Assembly (NCBI RefSeq): GCF_900142085.1
Contig: NZ_FQZQ01000001.1
Coordinates: 186,001-250,000 of the forward strand
Direction of reading: 5' to 3'
Length of the DNA stretch: 64,000 bases
Origin: Shimia gijangensis
GTDB taxonomy: Bacteria > Pseudomonadota > Alphaproteobacteria > Rhodobacterales > Rhodobacteraceae
The notes beneath the pieces were generated by a model, which saw only the letters and a list, made by a program, of their open reading frames with translations, ran no database searches and was not told the DNA's origin. The translations under genes were made by a program, and so were the position numbers. Positions 27,069 to 35,827 of the stretch are shown here, piece after piece (the stretch's first letter is position 1; every line of letters starts with the position of its first letter).

Positions 27069-28214
27069 ATGACAATCATGAAACCTGAGAATGAAGCGGC
27101 TCTGGCCGAGATGGTGAAAACGGCCCAGGGGCCGATACGGATTTTTGGCGGTGGCACGCGCGACATTGGCGGGCCCACCGAGGGCGAGGTTCTGTCAGTG
27201 GCGGGATTGTCCGGTGTGTCGCTTTATGAACCCGGCGCACTGACATTGGTGGCGCAGGCGGGCACGCCGGTGGCCGAGATTGAAAGCGTGTTGGCCGCAG
27301 AAAGTCAGCGTTTGGCGTTTGAGCCGATGGATCACCGCGCACTGTTGGGCACCTCCGGCACGCCGACCATTGGCGGGGTTGTGGCCGCGAATGTCTCAGG
27401 GCCGCGACGCATTCAGGTTGGCGCCTGCCGGGATTCCCTGTTGGGGGTTCGGTTCGTTGATGGGCAGGGCCGTATCCTGAAAAATGGCGGGCGGGTCATG
27501 AAAAACGTCACTGGCTATGATCTGGTGAAACTGATGGCCGGGTCGTGGGGCACGTTGGGTGTGCTCAGCGAAGTGTCGCTGAAGGTGCAGGCGGTGCCTG
27601 AGGCATCGGCCTGTGTGTTGCTCTATGGTCTGGAAGAGACCGCCGCAGTCGACGCCATGAGCGCGGCACTTGGCTCTCCCTATGACATTAGCGGCGCGGC
27701 GCATGCGCCGATTGGGATCGACGGGCATTCCGCTACGATGATCCGAATTGAAGGGCTTGAAGCTTCGGTGGCCTATCGCGTTGAGAAACTAAAGGCGCTG
27801 TTTGCCGGAGCCGGCGCGGAGATTCATGTTGAGCGTGCGCCACAGAATGTTGCAGCGGGCTGGTCTTGGGTGCGCGATGTTGCCTTGATGCAAGGTGGAA
27901 GCGGGGATGTGTGGCGGTTGTCAGTCAAGCCGTCGGACGCGCCGGGTTTGGTGGCGCGTTTGCGCGAAGAACACCCTGATATCAAAGTGCTTTATGACTG
28001 GGGTGGCGGGCTGGTTTGGATTGAGACGCCAGCCGGACGCGATCTGCGCACCACAGGTTTTGCGGGGCACGCGACGTTGATCCGGGCCTCAGAAGAAACG
28101 CGCCGGACGCTCCGGACATTTCACCCTGAACCCACGCCAATTGCGGCAATCACCAAGGGACTTCGGGCCAGGTTTGACCCGCGCGGCATCTTTAATCCGG
28201 GATTGATGGGGTAA
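27069..28214 (+). CDS. glcE: Glycolate oxidase subunit GlcE (FAD-binding)
   Basis: Second FAD-domain subunit of the glycolate oxidase complex. The 381-residue protein has a PCMH-type FAD domain: RIFGGGTRDIGGPTEG, the segment MDHRALLGTSGTPTIGGVVA, and KNGGRVMKNVTGYDLVKLMAGS, all typical of GlcE. The ATG at 27069 follows AAAAG of the intergenic repeat; an ATG at 27078 (MKPENEAA) is an alternative and neither has a strong ribosome-binding site. glcF follows after three bases. Confidence 0.92.
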   Translation: MTIMKPENEAALAEMVKTAQGPIRIFGGGTRDIGGPTEGEVLSVAGLSGVSLYEPGALTLVAQAGTPVAEIESVLAAESQRLAFEPMDHRALLGTSGTPTIGGVVAANVSGPRRIQVGACRDSLLGVRFVDGQGRILKNGGRVMKNVTGYDLVKLMAGSWGTLGVLSEVSLKVQAVPEASACVLLYGLEETAAVDAMSAALGSPYDISGAAHAPIGIDGHSATMIRIEGLEASVAYRVEKLKALFAGAGAEIHVERAPQNVAAGWSWVRDVALMQGGSGDVWRLSVKPSDAPGLVARLREEHPDIKVLYDWGGGLVWIETPAGRDLRTTGFAGHATLIRASEETRRTLRTFHPEPTPIAAITKGLRARFDPRGIFNPGLMG

Positions 28215-28217
28215 ACC

Positions 28218-29540
28218 ATGCAAACGATGTTCACCGAAAAACAATTGCAGGACACCGGTATTCAGCGGGCCAATGAAATCTTGCGCGCCTGTGTGCATTG
28301 CGGATTTTGCACGGCGACCTGTCCCACCTACCAAATTCTTGGGGATGAGTTGGACAGCCCCCGAGGCCGGATTTATCAGATCAAGGATATGCTTGAGAAC
28401 GAACGCGTTCCTGACCCCAAAACCGTGATGCATATCGACCGATGTCTGTCCTGTCTGGCCTGCATGACCACCTGTCCATCAGGGGTGCATTACATGCATC
28501 TGGTGGATCAGGCCCGCGAATATATCGAAGGCAAATACAAACGCCCCTTAATGGACCGGGTGCTGCGCTGGACGCTGGCGCGTATTCTGCCCTATCCGAT
28601 GCGGTTTCGGCTGGCTTTGCTTGGTGCGAAAATCGGCCGCCCCTTTGCACGGCTGATGCCAGACGCGCGACTCAAAGCGATGCTCGAAATGGCGCCCCGG
28701 CACATCCCCCCCGTTAGCCGCAATGACGATCCACAAAGCTTTGCGCCCGAAACCCCGCAAAAGATGCGTGTCGCGTTGATGACGGGCTGTGCGCAAAAGG
28801 CGCTTAACACGGATATCAACGATGCCACGATCCGGCTGCTGACCCGGTTAGGGTGTGAGGTCGTGGTGGCCAAAGGGGCGGGGTGCTGCGGGGCGCTCAC
28901 CCATCACATGGGCAAGACCGAGGAAAGCCACGCAACGGCTGCGAAAAACATCAAAGCCTGGTGTCATGAGATGGATGACAAAGGGCTTGATGCGATTGTC
29001 ATCAACACGTCCGGTTGCGGCACCACGGTCAAGGATTATGGCTATATGTTCCGCCATGAGGCCCTGGCTGCGGACGCCAAAAGGATCAGTGACATCGCCA
29101 TGGACGTCTCGGAATTGTTGATGAAACTCGACCTGCCCGAAGGTGAGGACAAAGAAACCGTTGTGGCCTATCACGCGGCCTGTTCGCTACAACATGGCCA
29201 ACAGATCAAAACCTTTCCCAAGGACCTGTTGAAATGCGCAGGATTCACCGTTGTTGAACCGGCTGACAGCCATCTGTGTTGCGGGTCGGCGGGCACATAC
29301 AACCTGATGCAGCCCGAGATTTCGGGAAAGCTGAAGGCGCGCAAAGTGCGTACGCTTGAGGCGAAGAACCCCGACATCATTGCGGCCGGCAACATTGGTT
29401 GCATGATGCAGATCGGTGGAGGGACTGAGGTGCCGATTGTGCACACGGTTGAGCTGTTGGATTGGGCCACCGGAGGCCCACAACCACCTGCGCTGACCGC
29501 CGAGGGGAAACGCGCGCCAGAGATTCCAATCCTGCGCTAA
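28218..29540 (+). CDS. glcF: Glycolate oxidase iron-sulfur subunit GlcF
   Basis: Carries electrons from GlcDE to quinone. The 440-residue protein has two ferredoxin-type 4Fe-4S motifs near the N-terminus (CVHCGFCTATCPTY and CLSCLACMTTCPSG) and two CCG domains further on, with GAGCCGALTHHMG and HLCCGSAGTYNLMQPE. The start ATG is three bases after the glcE stop region, so the three subunits are one operon. It is the last gene of that operon; no clear intrinsic terminator follows. Confidence 0.95.
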   Translation: MQTMFTEKQLQDTGIQRANEILRACVHCGFCTATCPTYQILGDELDSPRGRIYQIKDMLENERVPDPKTVMHIDRCLSCLACMTTCPSGVHYMHLVDQAREYIEGKYKRPLMDRVLRWTLARILPYPMRFRLALLGAKIGRPFARLMPDARLKAMLEMAPRHIPPVSRNDDPQSFAPETPQKMRVALMTGCAQKALNTDINDATIRLLTRLGCEVVVAKGAGCCGALTHHMGKTEESHATAAKNIKAWCHEMDDKGLDAIVINTSGCGTTVKDYGYMFRHEALAADAKRISDIAMDVSELLMKLDLPEGEDKETVVAYHAACSLQHGQQIKTFPKDLLKCAGFTVVEPADSHLCCGSAGTYNLMQPEISGKLKARKVRTLEAKNPDIIAAGNIGCMMQIGGGTEVPIVHTVELLDWATGGPQPPALTAEGKRAPEIPILR

Positions 29541-29634
29541 GGCCAGTGTTTCTAAGCCCACCAATTTCGTTTTCTTGCCCTAGTTTTGCCTTGCACGATT
29601 GCTATGCACGGGTCAGGTAAAATATGGGGCATCT

Positions 29635-30435
29635 ATGGTGCATTTGGTAAAAACACTTGTTTTCAGCTTGTTAATGGCTGGGTCTGCCTTGGCGGGCGAC
29701 AGTGAATTGCGCCGTATGGACACGGGTGATCAGGCGCAAGGCTGGGAAGCGGTCGGACGGCTAGAGTTGAATGGCAGCCGATTTTGCACTGGTGCATTAA
29801 TCGCCCATGACCTTGTTCTCACGGCCGCCCATTGCCTTTATGACAAGACCACGGGCCAACGGCTGAATGTTGAAGAGATTGAATTTCGGGCCGGGTGGCG
29901 CAATGGTCGCGCCGAAGCCTATCGGGGGGTGCGCCGCGCGGTGCAGCATCCCGATTACCAGTTTGGTGCGGAAACGGGGCCCCTTCGGGTTGTCAACGAT
30001 ATGGCGATCCTGCAATTGCACCACCCCATTCGCAACACCACAGTAACGCCGTTTGAGATGTCCGGCCAATTGCGCGACGGCAGTCGGGTGGGGGTTGTGT
30101 CTTATGGCAAAGATCGGGCTGACGCGCCCTCGTTTCAGCAAATGTGCTCGGTTCTGGGGCGTCAAAGCGGTGTCTATATTCTCACTTGTGACGTGGACTA
30201 TGGAAGCAGCGGTTCGCCTGTGTTTTCCTTTGAAAACGGTGAAGCGCGGATTGTTTCGGTGGTGTCTGCCAAAGCCACCTATGAACAGGAAAATGTGGCT
30301 CTGGGCGCAGTTCTTGAAGGACCGTTCGAGCAACTGATGGCTGAACTGGACGCCGATCCGCAATTGCCCGCGGTGCGTCGTTTGCCATCAACATCGGATC
30401 AAAACCGGTCCGGTGCAAAATTTGTGCGCCCATGA
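29635..30435 (+). CDS. Secreted trypsin-like serine protease (S1 family), copy 1
   Basis: A 266-residue chymotrypsin-fold protease with a signal peptide (VKTLVFSLLMAGSALAGD). The catalytic triad is visible: His in LTAAHC, Asp in NDMAILQL, Ser in DYGSSGSPVF. FCTGALIAHDLVLTAAHC is the standard N-terminal barrel strand. Cys in MCSVLGR and LTCDVDYG could form a disulfide. The ATG at 29635 directly precedes the signal peptide, though the frame is open from 29599. A second, clearly related protease overlaps its end as ATGA. Substrate unknown. Confidence 0.88.
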   Translation: MVHLVKTLVFSLLMAGSALAGDSELRRMDTGDQAQGWEAVGRLELNGSRFCTGALIAHDLVLTAAHCLYDKTTGQRLNVEEIEFRAGWRNGRAEAYRGVRRAVQHPDYQFGAETGPLRVVNDMAILQLHHPIRNTTVTPFEMSGQLRDGSRVGVVSYGKDRADAPSFQQMCSVLGRQSGVYILTCDVDYGSSGSPVFSFENGEARIVSVVSAKATYEQENVALGAVLEGPFEQLMAELDADPQLPAVRRLPSTSDQNRSGAKFVRP

Positions 30436-31262
30436 CTGTGTTGAAACGCATAGCCTTTTCAGCGCTGTTTGCGATTGTGGCATGGCCGTTGTCCGCAGGC
30501 AGCGAACATTTGGCATTGCGCACACGCGGCGAATTGCTGGGCTGGGAGGCTGTTGGTCGTATTGAGCTGGACAACAAAGGGTTTTGCACGGGTGTTCTGA
30601 TTTCTGCCCGGCTTGTTCTGACTGCAGCGCATTGCGTGTTTGACCGGGCCAGCGCCAAACCGATAGCGCCAGAGAAACTCAGGTTTCAGGCTGGGTATGT
30701 TGCGGGAAATTCACTCGCTGACCGGAAAGTAGACCGGGTGATCGTGGATGCAGCGTATAAGCCCAGTACAAATGGCATGATCAGCGGTAGAATGCTGATG
30801 AACGATGTGGCGCTACTGCGGCTCGAATTTCCAATTTCCACAAGCGAAGCCGATCCCTTTGCGATCTATTCTGACCCCAAACCGGGTGATCGAGTATCCG
30901 TGCTCAGCTATGGAAAAGGGCGCAGTGAACATCTTTCATGGCAGAAATCCTGTTCTGTTTTGCGTCGCGTTCGCGGTGCCATGACGTTTGATTGTGATGT
31001 GACCTACGGCTCATCCGGAGCGCCGGTGTTTGTGCGCTACGGCAACCGGGTGCGCATTTTGTCGCTGATCTCGGCGATCGGGCAAGATCAAAACGGCAAT
31101 CACGAGGCCTACGGCATGGAACTACCGGGTAAAGTGGCCACCATGAAACAACGTATGCACAACGGTGATCTGCCGTCTGTCCGCGTTGGAACAGGGGCGA
31201 AACGTGTGACTGTTGGTAAGCGTTCCAGCTCTTCCGGCGCGAAATTTGTGCAGGTTGACTAA
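30432..31262 (+). CDS. Secreted trypsin-like serine protease (S1 family), copy 2
   Basis: A 276-residue paralogue of the upstream protease, in ATGA overlap with it. Signal peptide to about residue 22 (FALFAIVAWPLSAGS-like). Triad: His in LTAAHC, Asp in NDVALLRL, Ser in TYGSSGAPVF. Shared framing motifs (GWEAVGRIEL / GWEAVGRLEL, VLSYGKGR / VVSYGKDR, and the C-terminal SGAKFV) show tandem duplication. The C-terminal extension is basic (RVTVGKRSSSS). No protease inhibitor gene is adjacent. Confidence 0.88.
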   Translation: MTVLKRIAFSALFAIVAWPLSAGSEHLALRTRGELLGWEAVGRIELDNKGFCTGVLISARLVLTAAHCVFDRASAKPIAPEKLRFQAGYVAGNSLADRKVDRVIVDAAYKPSTNGMISGRMLMNDVALLRLEFPISTSEADPFAIYSDPKPGDRVSVLSYGKGRSEHLSWQKSCSVLRRVRGAMTFDCDVTYGSSGAPVFVRYGNRVRILSLISAIGQDQNGNHEAYGMELPGKVATMKQRMHNGDLPSVRVGTGAKRVTVGKRSSSSGAKFVQVD

Positions 31263-31315
31263 GTCCACCTTCGCCCCCTTGAAATCCACAAATACCATCC
31301 ACACCTATGGTTTAT

Positions 31316-31339
31316 CGGGACGCCAATGATTGGGTCCCG
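31316..31339 (+). other. Hairpin in the leader of the small heat-shock gene
   Basis: CGGGAC and GTCCCG pair, extended by CCAAT/ATTGG with one bulged base, 60 bases upstream of the Hsp20 ATG. No canonical ROSE or CIRCE element is visible. A CTTGAAA at 31278 with CCTATGG 19 bases later is a poor match to a heat-shock sigma promoter. Confidence 0.35.
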
Positions 31340-31399
31340 GGATGAACTGCCTGTCCGTTTGGAAGGCGAATTGTTGTCGCTCATGATGGAGGATAACCC

Positions 31400-31867
31400 A
31401 TGAGAAGTTTTGATTTTGCACCCCTGTACCGTTCTTCGGTCGGCTTTGACCAACTGGCCAATATGATGGACCGTGTGCTGACCAATGATGGCGCACAAGT
31501 CAGCTACCCCCCTTACAACATTGAAAAAACTGCCGAAGATGCCTATCGCATCTCAATCGCGGTGGCCGGGTTTTCAGACGATGACCTTGGCATCGAGGTC
31601 AAGGAAAACGCGTTGATTGTGACCGCTCGCAAAGCGGACGAAACCGACGAGAAAACCTATCTGCACCGTGGCATTGCCACCCGCGCATTCGAGCGCCGCT
31701 TTCACCTTGCCGACCATGTGCGCGTGACGGGCGCGAGCCATGCCGACGGCATGCTGCACATCGATCTGGAACGCGAAATTCCTGAAGCGCTGAAGCCGCG
31801 CCGGATTGAGATTGCCAGTGGCAAGCAGATCGAAAAAGACGTGGTTGACGCCAAGGCCGTTAACTAA
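31400..31867 (+). CDS. Small heat-shock protein (Hsp20/IbpA family)
   Basis: ATP-independent holdase chaperone. The 155-residue protein has an alpha-crystallin domain from about 35 to 130 (YRISIAVAGFSDDDLGIEVKE with LIVTARK, RAFERRFHLADHVRV) and the short IbpA-type N-terminus MRSFDFAPLYRSSVGFD. The C-terminus PRRIEIASG resembles the IbpA tail although the I-x-I anchor is shifted to IEI. TGGAGG lies nine bases before the ATG. A strong terminator follows. It is probably independent of the protease genes. Confidence 0.92.
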   Translation: MRSFDFAPLYRSSVGFDQLANMMDRVLTNDGAQVSYPPYNIEKTAEDAYRISIAVAGFSDDDLGIEVKENALIVTARKADETDEKTYLHRGIATRAFERRFHLADHVRVTGASHADGMLHIDLEREIPEALKPRRIEIASGKQIEKDVVDAKAVN

Positions 31868-31899
31868 GACGTCGAAAACGTTTGTTTCGCTTGATACGA

Positions 31900-31934
31900 C
31901 CCCCGGTTGCTTTGCAGCCGGGGGTTTTGTTTTG
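31900..31934 (+). terminator. Rho-independent terminator after hsp20
   Basis: CCCCCGGTTGC pairs with GCAGCCGGGGG around TTT, followed by TTTTGTTTT. Confidence 0.92.
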
Positions 31935-32006
31935 CCCTCATAAGCTTGCTATCCCAGCGCGCGTCACCCAAAGTCCGCAGGTTGTATCACCCCAAAGGAC
32001 GAGTGC

Positions 32007-33209
32007 TTGAATTTCGCTGCGCTGAAATCGCCCAACTTCCGCACATACATCAGCGGCAGCTTTATGGGGCTTCTGTCGCTTTGGATGCAGCGTGTCACCA
32101 GCGGGTGGCTGGCATGGGATTTGACCAACTCGGCCAGCTTTGTTGGCCTGGTGGCCTTGCTGCAGTTCGCCCCGGCAATCCTGCTATCACCCTTGTTTGG
32201 GGTCTGGGCGGATCGGCTGAACGTCAAGCGGTCTGCGGTGACGGTTCAGTCGTTGAACTGCCTGATCGCTGTCGCCTTTTTTGCGGTCGCTGCATTGGGT
32301 TGGCTGACGCCGTTTTGGATGGGGGTCTTATCGCTGGCCTCAGGTATCGCCGCCGCAGCCAGCCATCCGGTGCGCATGTCACTTACCCCTCGTTTGGTTG
32401 AGCGCGACCTGATTGGCTCGGTGGTCAATATCGTGGCCATCAACTTTAACGTGGCGCGTATGCTTGGCCCTGCTTTGGGAGGGCTGTCGATTGGTGTGTT
32501 CGGTGTCACCGTGACCCTGTTCATTCAGGCCCTTCTTTATGTGCCATATGTCTATGTTCTCACCCGGCTGACGTTGCGCCCGCGCCGCGACACAGGTTCA
32601 GCAAGCGAGCCGTTCTTTCACGCACTTGCAGCCGGATTTCGCCATGTCTGGACAACTCCGGTGATCTGGCGGGCGATGGTGATCGTTGCGGTGCTGTCAC
32701 TTGTGGCGCGTGGCACGTTGGAAATCCTGCCGCCCTTGGCTGACGGCATTTTCGACCGGGGCGCAAGCGGGCTTGGCGTCTTGCTGTCTGCAACGGGTGC
32801 CGGGGCGATCATCGGTGGTGTTTTCAAAGGCTTCCTGCCGCCGCAGGAACCTGAACGAATTCCGCGTCTTTCCTTGGCTTTTGTTCTGTTGGGGCTTGGC
32901 CTTGTGCCGGTTCTGGGGGCCGTGCGCATCTGGGAGGTGGCCCTGATTGTCGTCGCCGGTATGGCCTTTGTCACCACCCTCACGGCAATTTCCATGCAAA
33001 CCGCCATTCAAATTGTTCTTGAGGACGACATGCGTGGCCGGGTGATGAGCCTGTGGGCGGTTGTTGCCGCAGGTGGTTCGGCGTTGGGCGCGGGTATTCT
33101 GGGGGTTCTGGCTGACGTTCTGGGATACGAGCTGACCCTGTTCTGGGCGGGCAGTGGTGCTGCTGTGTGCCTGACCGCTTATTTTGTGTATATCTTCGCC
33201 CAAAGATAA
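32007..33209 (+). CDS. MFS transporter (EntS-like MFS_3 type)
   Basis: A 400-residue permease with 12 predicted helices. The N-terminal SPNFRTYISGSFMGLLSLWMQ and the cytoplasmic loop GVWADRLNVKRSA (loop 2-3 motif) are typical of the MFS_3 exporter group that includes EntS. DDMRGRVMSLWAV marks the second repeat. The substrate cannot be assigned. The start is TTG at 32007, with AAAGGACG eight bases upstream; no ATG is available before the first helix. It has a terminator upstream and converges on the vWA gene. Confidence 0.85.
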   Translation: MNFAALKSPNFRTYISGSFMGLLSLWMQRVTSGWLAWDLTNSASFVGLVALLQFAPAILLSPLFGVWADRLNVKRSAVTVQSLNCLIAVAFFAVAALGWLTPFWMGVLSLASGIAAAASHPVRMSLTPRLVERDLIGSVVNIVAINFNVARMLGPALGGLSIGVFGVTVTLFIQALLYVPYVYVLTRLTLRPRRDTGSASEPFFHALAAGFRHVWTTPVIWRAMVIVAVLSLVARGTLEILPPLADGIFDRGASGLGVLLSATGAGAIIGGVFKGFLPPQEPERIPRLSLAFVLLGLGLVPVLGAVRIWEVALIVVAGMAFVTTLTAISMQTAIQIVLEDDMRGRVMSLWAVVAAGGSALGAGILGVLADVLGYELTLFWAGSGAAVCLTAYFVYIFAQR

Positions 33210-33258
33210 CGGCGCGCCAGATCACTGACGCACCGTCTCTGCTCGGGGTTGTCCGCTA

Positions 33259-35175
33259 TTATTGCGCGCTCAGGCTTTGCGCCAAACGCATCAGCTGTAC
33301 GGCCTCTGCCCGATATCCATAAGCATCCGTTCCACGCGCCCCATTGGCCAGCGCGATGGCGTCCCCCCAGCTCCAATCGCCCAGATATTTGTCGTCCTTC
33401 AGCAACTGACCAAATCCGGCGATGGCTGCGGCGAACTGCATTTCTGCGCTCGCCTCGCCTGAGGCTATAATCGGGGTTTCGATCAACTGGCTGCTGTCTG
33501 CGCCGGGCTCTTTATAGCGCAGTTTGAGAAAGCCCAATTCGTTCGAACCATCGCCGTCTTCCTGCGCTCCATAGCGCAGCGGATCCGTCAGCCTCGCCTC
33601 CGAATCCACCGGGGTAATCTCATACAAGGCCGTAACAGAATGGCCTGCACCAATTTCACCCGCATCAACCTTATCGTTGTTAAAGTCTTCGCGGTTCAAC
33701 ATGCGGGTTTCATAGCCAATCAACCGGTATTCCGCGACCTGCGCCGGGTTGAATTCCACCTGAATTTTCACGTCATTGGCAATTGGGAACAATGCGCCGG
33801 TCAACTGATCCACCAGCACCTTTTGGGCCTCGTTCAGCGTATCAATATAGGCCGCCTGACCATTGCCGTTCTGCGCCAGAGCCTGCATGGTGGCGTCATC
33901 CAGATTGCCACGCCCAAAGCCCAGCACAGACAGATACGTCCCGCTGTCGCGCTTGCCGGCGATAAAGTCTTTCAACGCATCCGGATCAGACAGACCCACA
34001 TTAAAATCCCCATCTGTCGCTAGGATCACACGGCTGACCTCACCGTCTTCGGCCATGGCTTCGGCGGTGGCATAGGCCTGCTGCAATCCGGCCTGTCCTG
34101 CCGTCGATCCACCTGCGTCCAATTGGTTTAAAGATGCCAGAATAGTGGCGCGATCGCTTGCAGGTGTTGGGGCCAGAACCTGACCCGCAGAGCCCGCATA
34201 AGTCACAATCGCCACGCTGTCCTCTGCCCGCAGTTCCGACAACATCAGTGCAAAGCTTTGCTTCAACAAAGGCAATTTGTCGGGGTTGTTCATGCTGCCG
34301 GAGGTGTCGATCAGAAACACGAGGTTCAACGGCGGACGATCCTCGACTGCAGGCATCTGGCCTTGCAGGCCGATATGCACCAGTTGCGTGCCCGCGTTCC
34401 ACGGGGTCTGGAAGGTTGTGACATGGGTGGCAAACGGGGCCTCGCCATGGGCGGGGGCCGCATAATCATACGGGAAATAATTCACCATTTCTTCGACCCG
34501 CACGGCATCAGCGTTTGGCAGATACCCGTTTTCAATGGAATTGCGCACGATGCCATACGCTGCCGTATCAACGTCGATTGAAAATGTGGAAACCGGCTCT
34601 TCGGCTGTGACTTTAAGCGGATTACTGTCGGCCTCGGGAAAGGCTTCGGTGTTGCCTTCTTGTGGGGCCATGATGGGCTCAGGCGATGGCGCAGGTTGGG
34701 CATAGCCCAAGGCAACCTCAGCCTGCGGGGCGGCCAGCCGGGCAATCGGGGCGTCGGCCGATTGGACACGTTGTTTGCTCAGGCGCTCTTCCTTGACGGC
34801 CATGTCGGCCAGATCGGCGGCCACGACTTCTTCAGCTTCCAGAACGACCACGTCACGCTCAGTGCGTATCAGATCATCCAGACCGGGCGCCTGGTTCAGG
34901 CTTGGCAGATACACAATCATACCCACCGCGACCATGGCGGTGGTGGCGGTCAGGGCGGCTTTGGCGGGGAAGGTTTGCAACATCTCAATAACTCCTCTGA
35001 ACAAGCCCCGTTTCGGGGCATCAGAGGTAAGACGTGTCTCATCCGTCGATCCTTGGCGCTGATCGAAGTTTTTTTGCGCCAACGCCAGATTTTCTGCCTT
35101 ACGCGACCCATCCGGAGCCGGAGTTGCAGCCGTCATCGCCGCCTTGAGGTCATCAAGATCGAAATCATCGCTCAT
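33259..35175 (-). CDS. Membrane-anchored von Willebrand factor A protein (YfbK-like)
   Basis: A 638-residue protein: an N-terminal acidic cytoplasmic segment (DFDLDDLKAAM), one membrane helix (about 71-91), a linker, a vWF_A N-terminal extension (VSTFSIDVDTAAYGIVRNSI), then a vWA domain with the MIDAS motif DTSGSMNN and ATDGDFNVGLSD, and a C-terminal YfbK/DUF3520-type region (AAAIAGFGQLL). The ATG at 35175 overlaps the sigma-factor stop as ATGA and has AAAGGAGG upstream. The topology, a short cytoplasmic end tied to an ECF sigma factor, suggests it acts as the sigma factor's anti-sigma or sensor; that is inference. Confidence 0.85.
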   Translation of the reverse strand: MSDDFDLDDLKAAMTAATPAPDGSRKAENLALAQKNFDQRQGSTDETRLTSDAPKRGLFRGVIEMLQTFPAKAALTATTAMVAVGMIVYLPSLNQAPGLDDLIRTERDVVVLEAEEVVAADLADMAVKEERLSKQRVQSADAPIARLAAPQAEVALGYAQPAPSPEPIMAPQEGNTEAFPEADSNPLKVTAEEPVSTFSIDVDTAAYGIVRNSIENGYLPNADAVRVEEMVNYFPYDYAAPAHGEAPFATHVTTFQTPWNAGTQLVHIGLQGQMPAVEDRPPLNLVFLIDTSGSMNNPDKLPLLKQSFALMLSELRAEDSVAIVTYAGSAGQVLAPTPASDRATILASLNQLDAGGSTAGQAGLQQAYATAEAMAEDGEVSRVILATDGDFNVGLSDPDALKDFIAGKRDSGTYLSVLGFGRGNLDDATMQALAQNGNGQAAYIDTLNEAQKVLVDQLTGALFPIANDVKIQVEFNPAQVAEYRLIGYETRMLNREDFNNDKVDAGEIGAGHSVTALYEITPVDSEARLTDPLRYGAQEDGDGSNELGFLKLRYKEPGADSSQLIETPIIASGEASAEMQFAAAIAGFGQLLKDDKYLGDWSWGDAIALANGARGTDAYGYRAEAVQLMRLAQSLSAQ

Positions 35176-35714
35176 GCGTTTTCCTCCTTTTCTTTTAAAT
35201 CTTTGAGGCGTTTCTTCGCCTCGGAAACGCGCCAACTCACTGTGCCTTCAGAAACATCCAAAACCTCGCCAACTTCTGCATGGGTCATGTCATCCAACAC
35301 CAACGCCAGCGTGTCGCGCAGATCCTCGGGCAGGGCTCTCATGGCGCGGGTCAGCCAATCAATCCGCTCGGCGGTTTCCGCATTGGCCGCTTGACGCGAC
35401 AGCTCCCAATCGCCCCAACCATCGGCGGCTCTGGCATGGCTGGCCTGACGGCGGCGGCGATCATGGGCGGCATTGACCACCACGCGATAGAGCCATGTGG
35501 TAAACTGCGCGTGCCCATCAAAGCGGGTCAGCTTTGCAGGCAGGGCGGCACAGATATCTTGTGTCAGGTCCTCGGCCTCGGCGCGCAATCCGCTCATGCG
35601 AAAGGCCAGTGCAAAAACCCGGTCATAATGGCGCGCAAGCAAGGTGGCAAAGGCATCGCCATCACCCAATGCGGCCTGTTTGGCCAGTCTCTGGTCACTT
35701 GGTTCCATCTGCAT
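35172..35714 (-). CDS. ECF-type RNA polymerase sigma factor
   Basis: A 180-residue sigma-70 group 4 protein. Region 2 reads VFALAFRMSGLRAEAEDLTQDICAALPAKLTRFD and FTTWLYRVVVNAAHDRRRR; region 4 reads LPEDLRDTLALVLDDMTHAEVG followed by EVLDVSEGTVSWRVSEAKKRL. Starts at 35714 and 35708 are both possible; there is no strong ribosome-binding site. It is followed by the vWA gene in ATGA overlap, so the two are made together. The target promoter is not identifiable from the window. Confidence 0.92.
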   Translation of the reverse strand: MQMEPSDQRLAKQAALGDGDAFATLLARHYDRVFALAFRMSGLRAEAEDLTQDICAALPAKLTRFDGHAQFTTWLYRVVVNAAHDRRRRQASHARAADGWGDWELSRQAANAETAERIDWLTRAMRALPEDLRDTLALVLDDMTHAEVGEVLDVSEGTVSWRVSEAKKRLKDLKEKEENA

Positions 35715-35775
35715 CTTGGGTATAGGACGCAGCCCAAAGGTCAATCCTTGGCAAGACTTTGAACTTTTTTGCAAA

Positions 35776-35804
35776 GAAAAAGGGGCGCCTCAAAAAGCGC
35801 CCCT
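35776..35804 (-). terminator. Rho-independent terminator after gabD
   Basis: AGGGGCGC pairs with GCGCCCCT; on the minus strand TTTTTC follows. It separates the aldehyde dehydrogenase gene from the sigma-factor gene on the same strand. Confidence 0.88.
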
Positions 35805-35827
35805 CATATCCCTGATCTGCGGGTCGT

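Noticed and set aside
31278-31310. CTTGAAA and CCTATGG as a heat-shock sigma promoter for hsp20
   Set aside because: The spacing of 19 bases and the weak -10 do not fit the RpoH consensus well enough to call.
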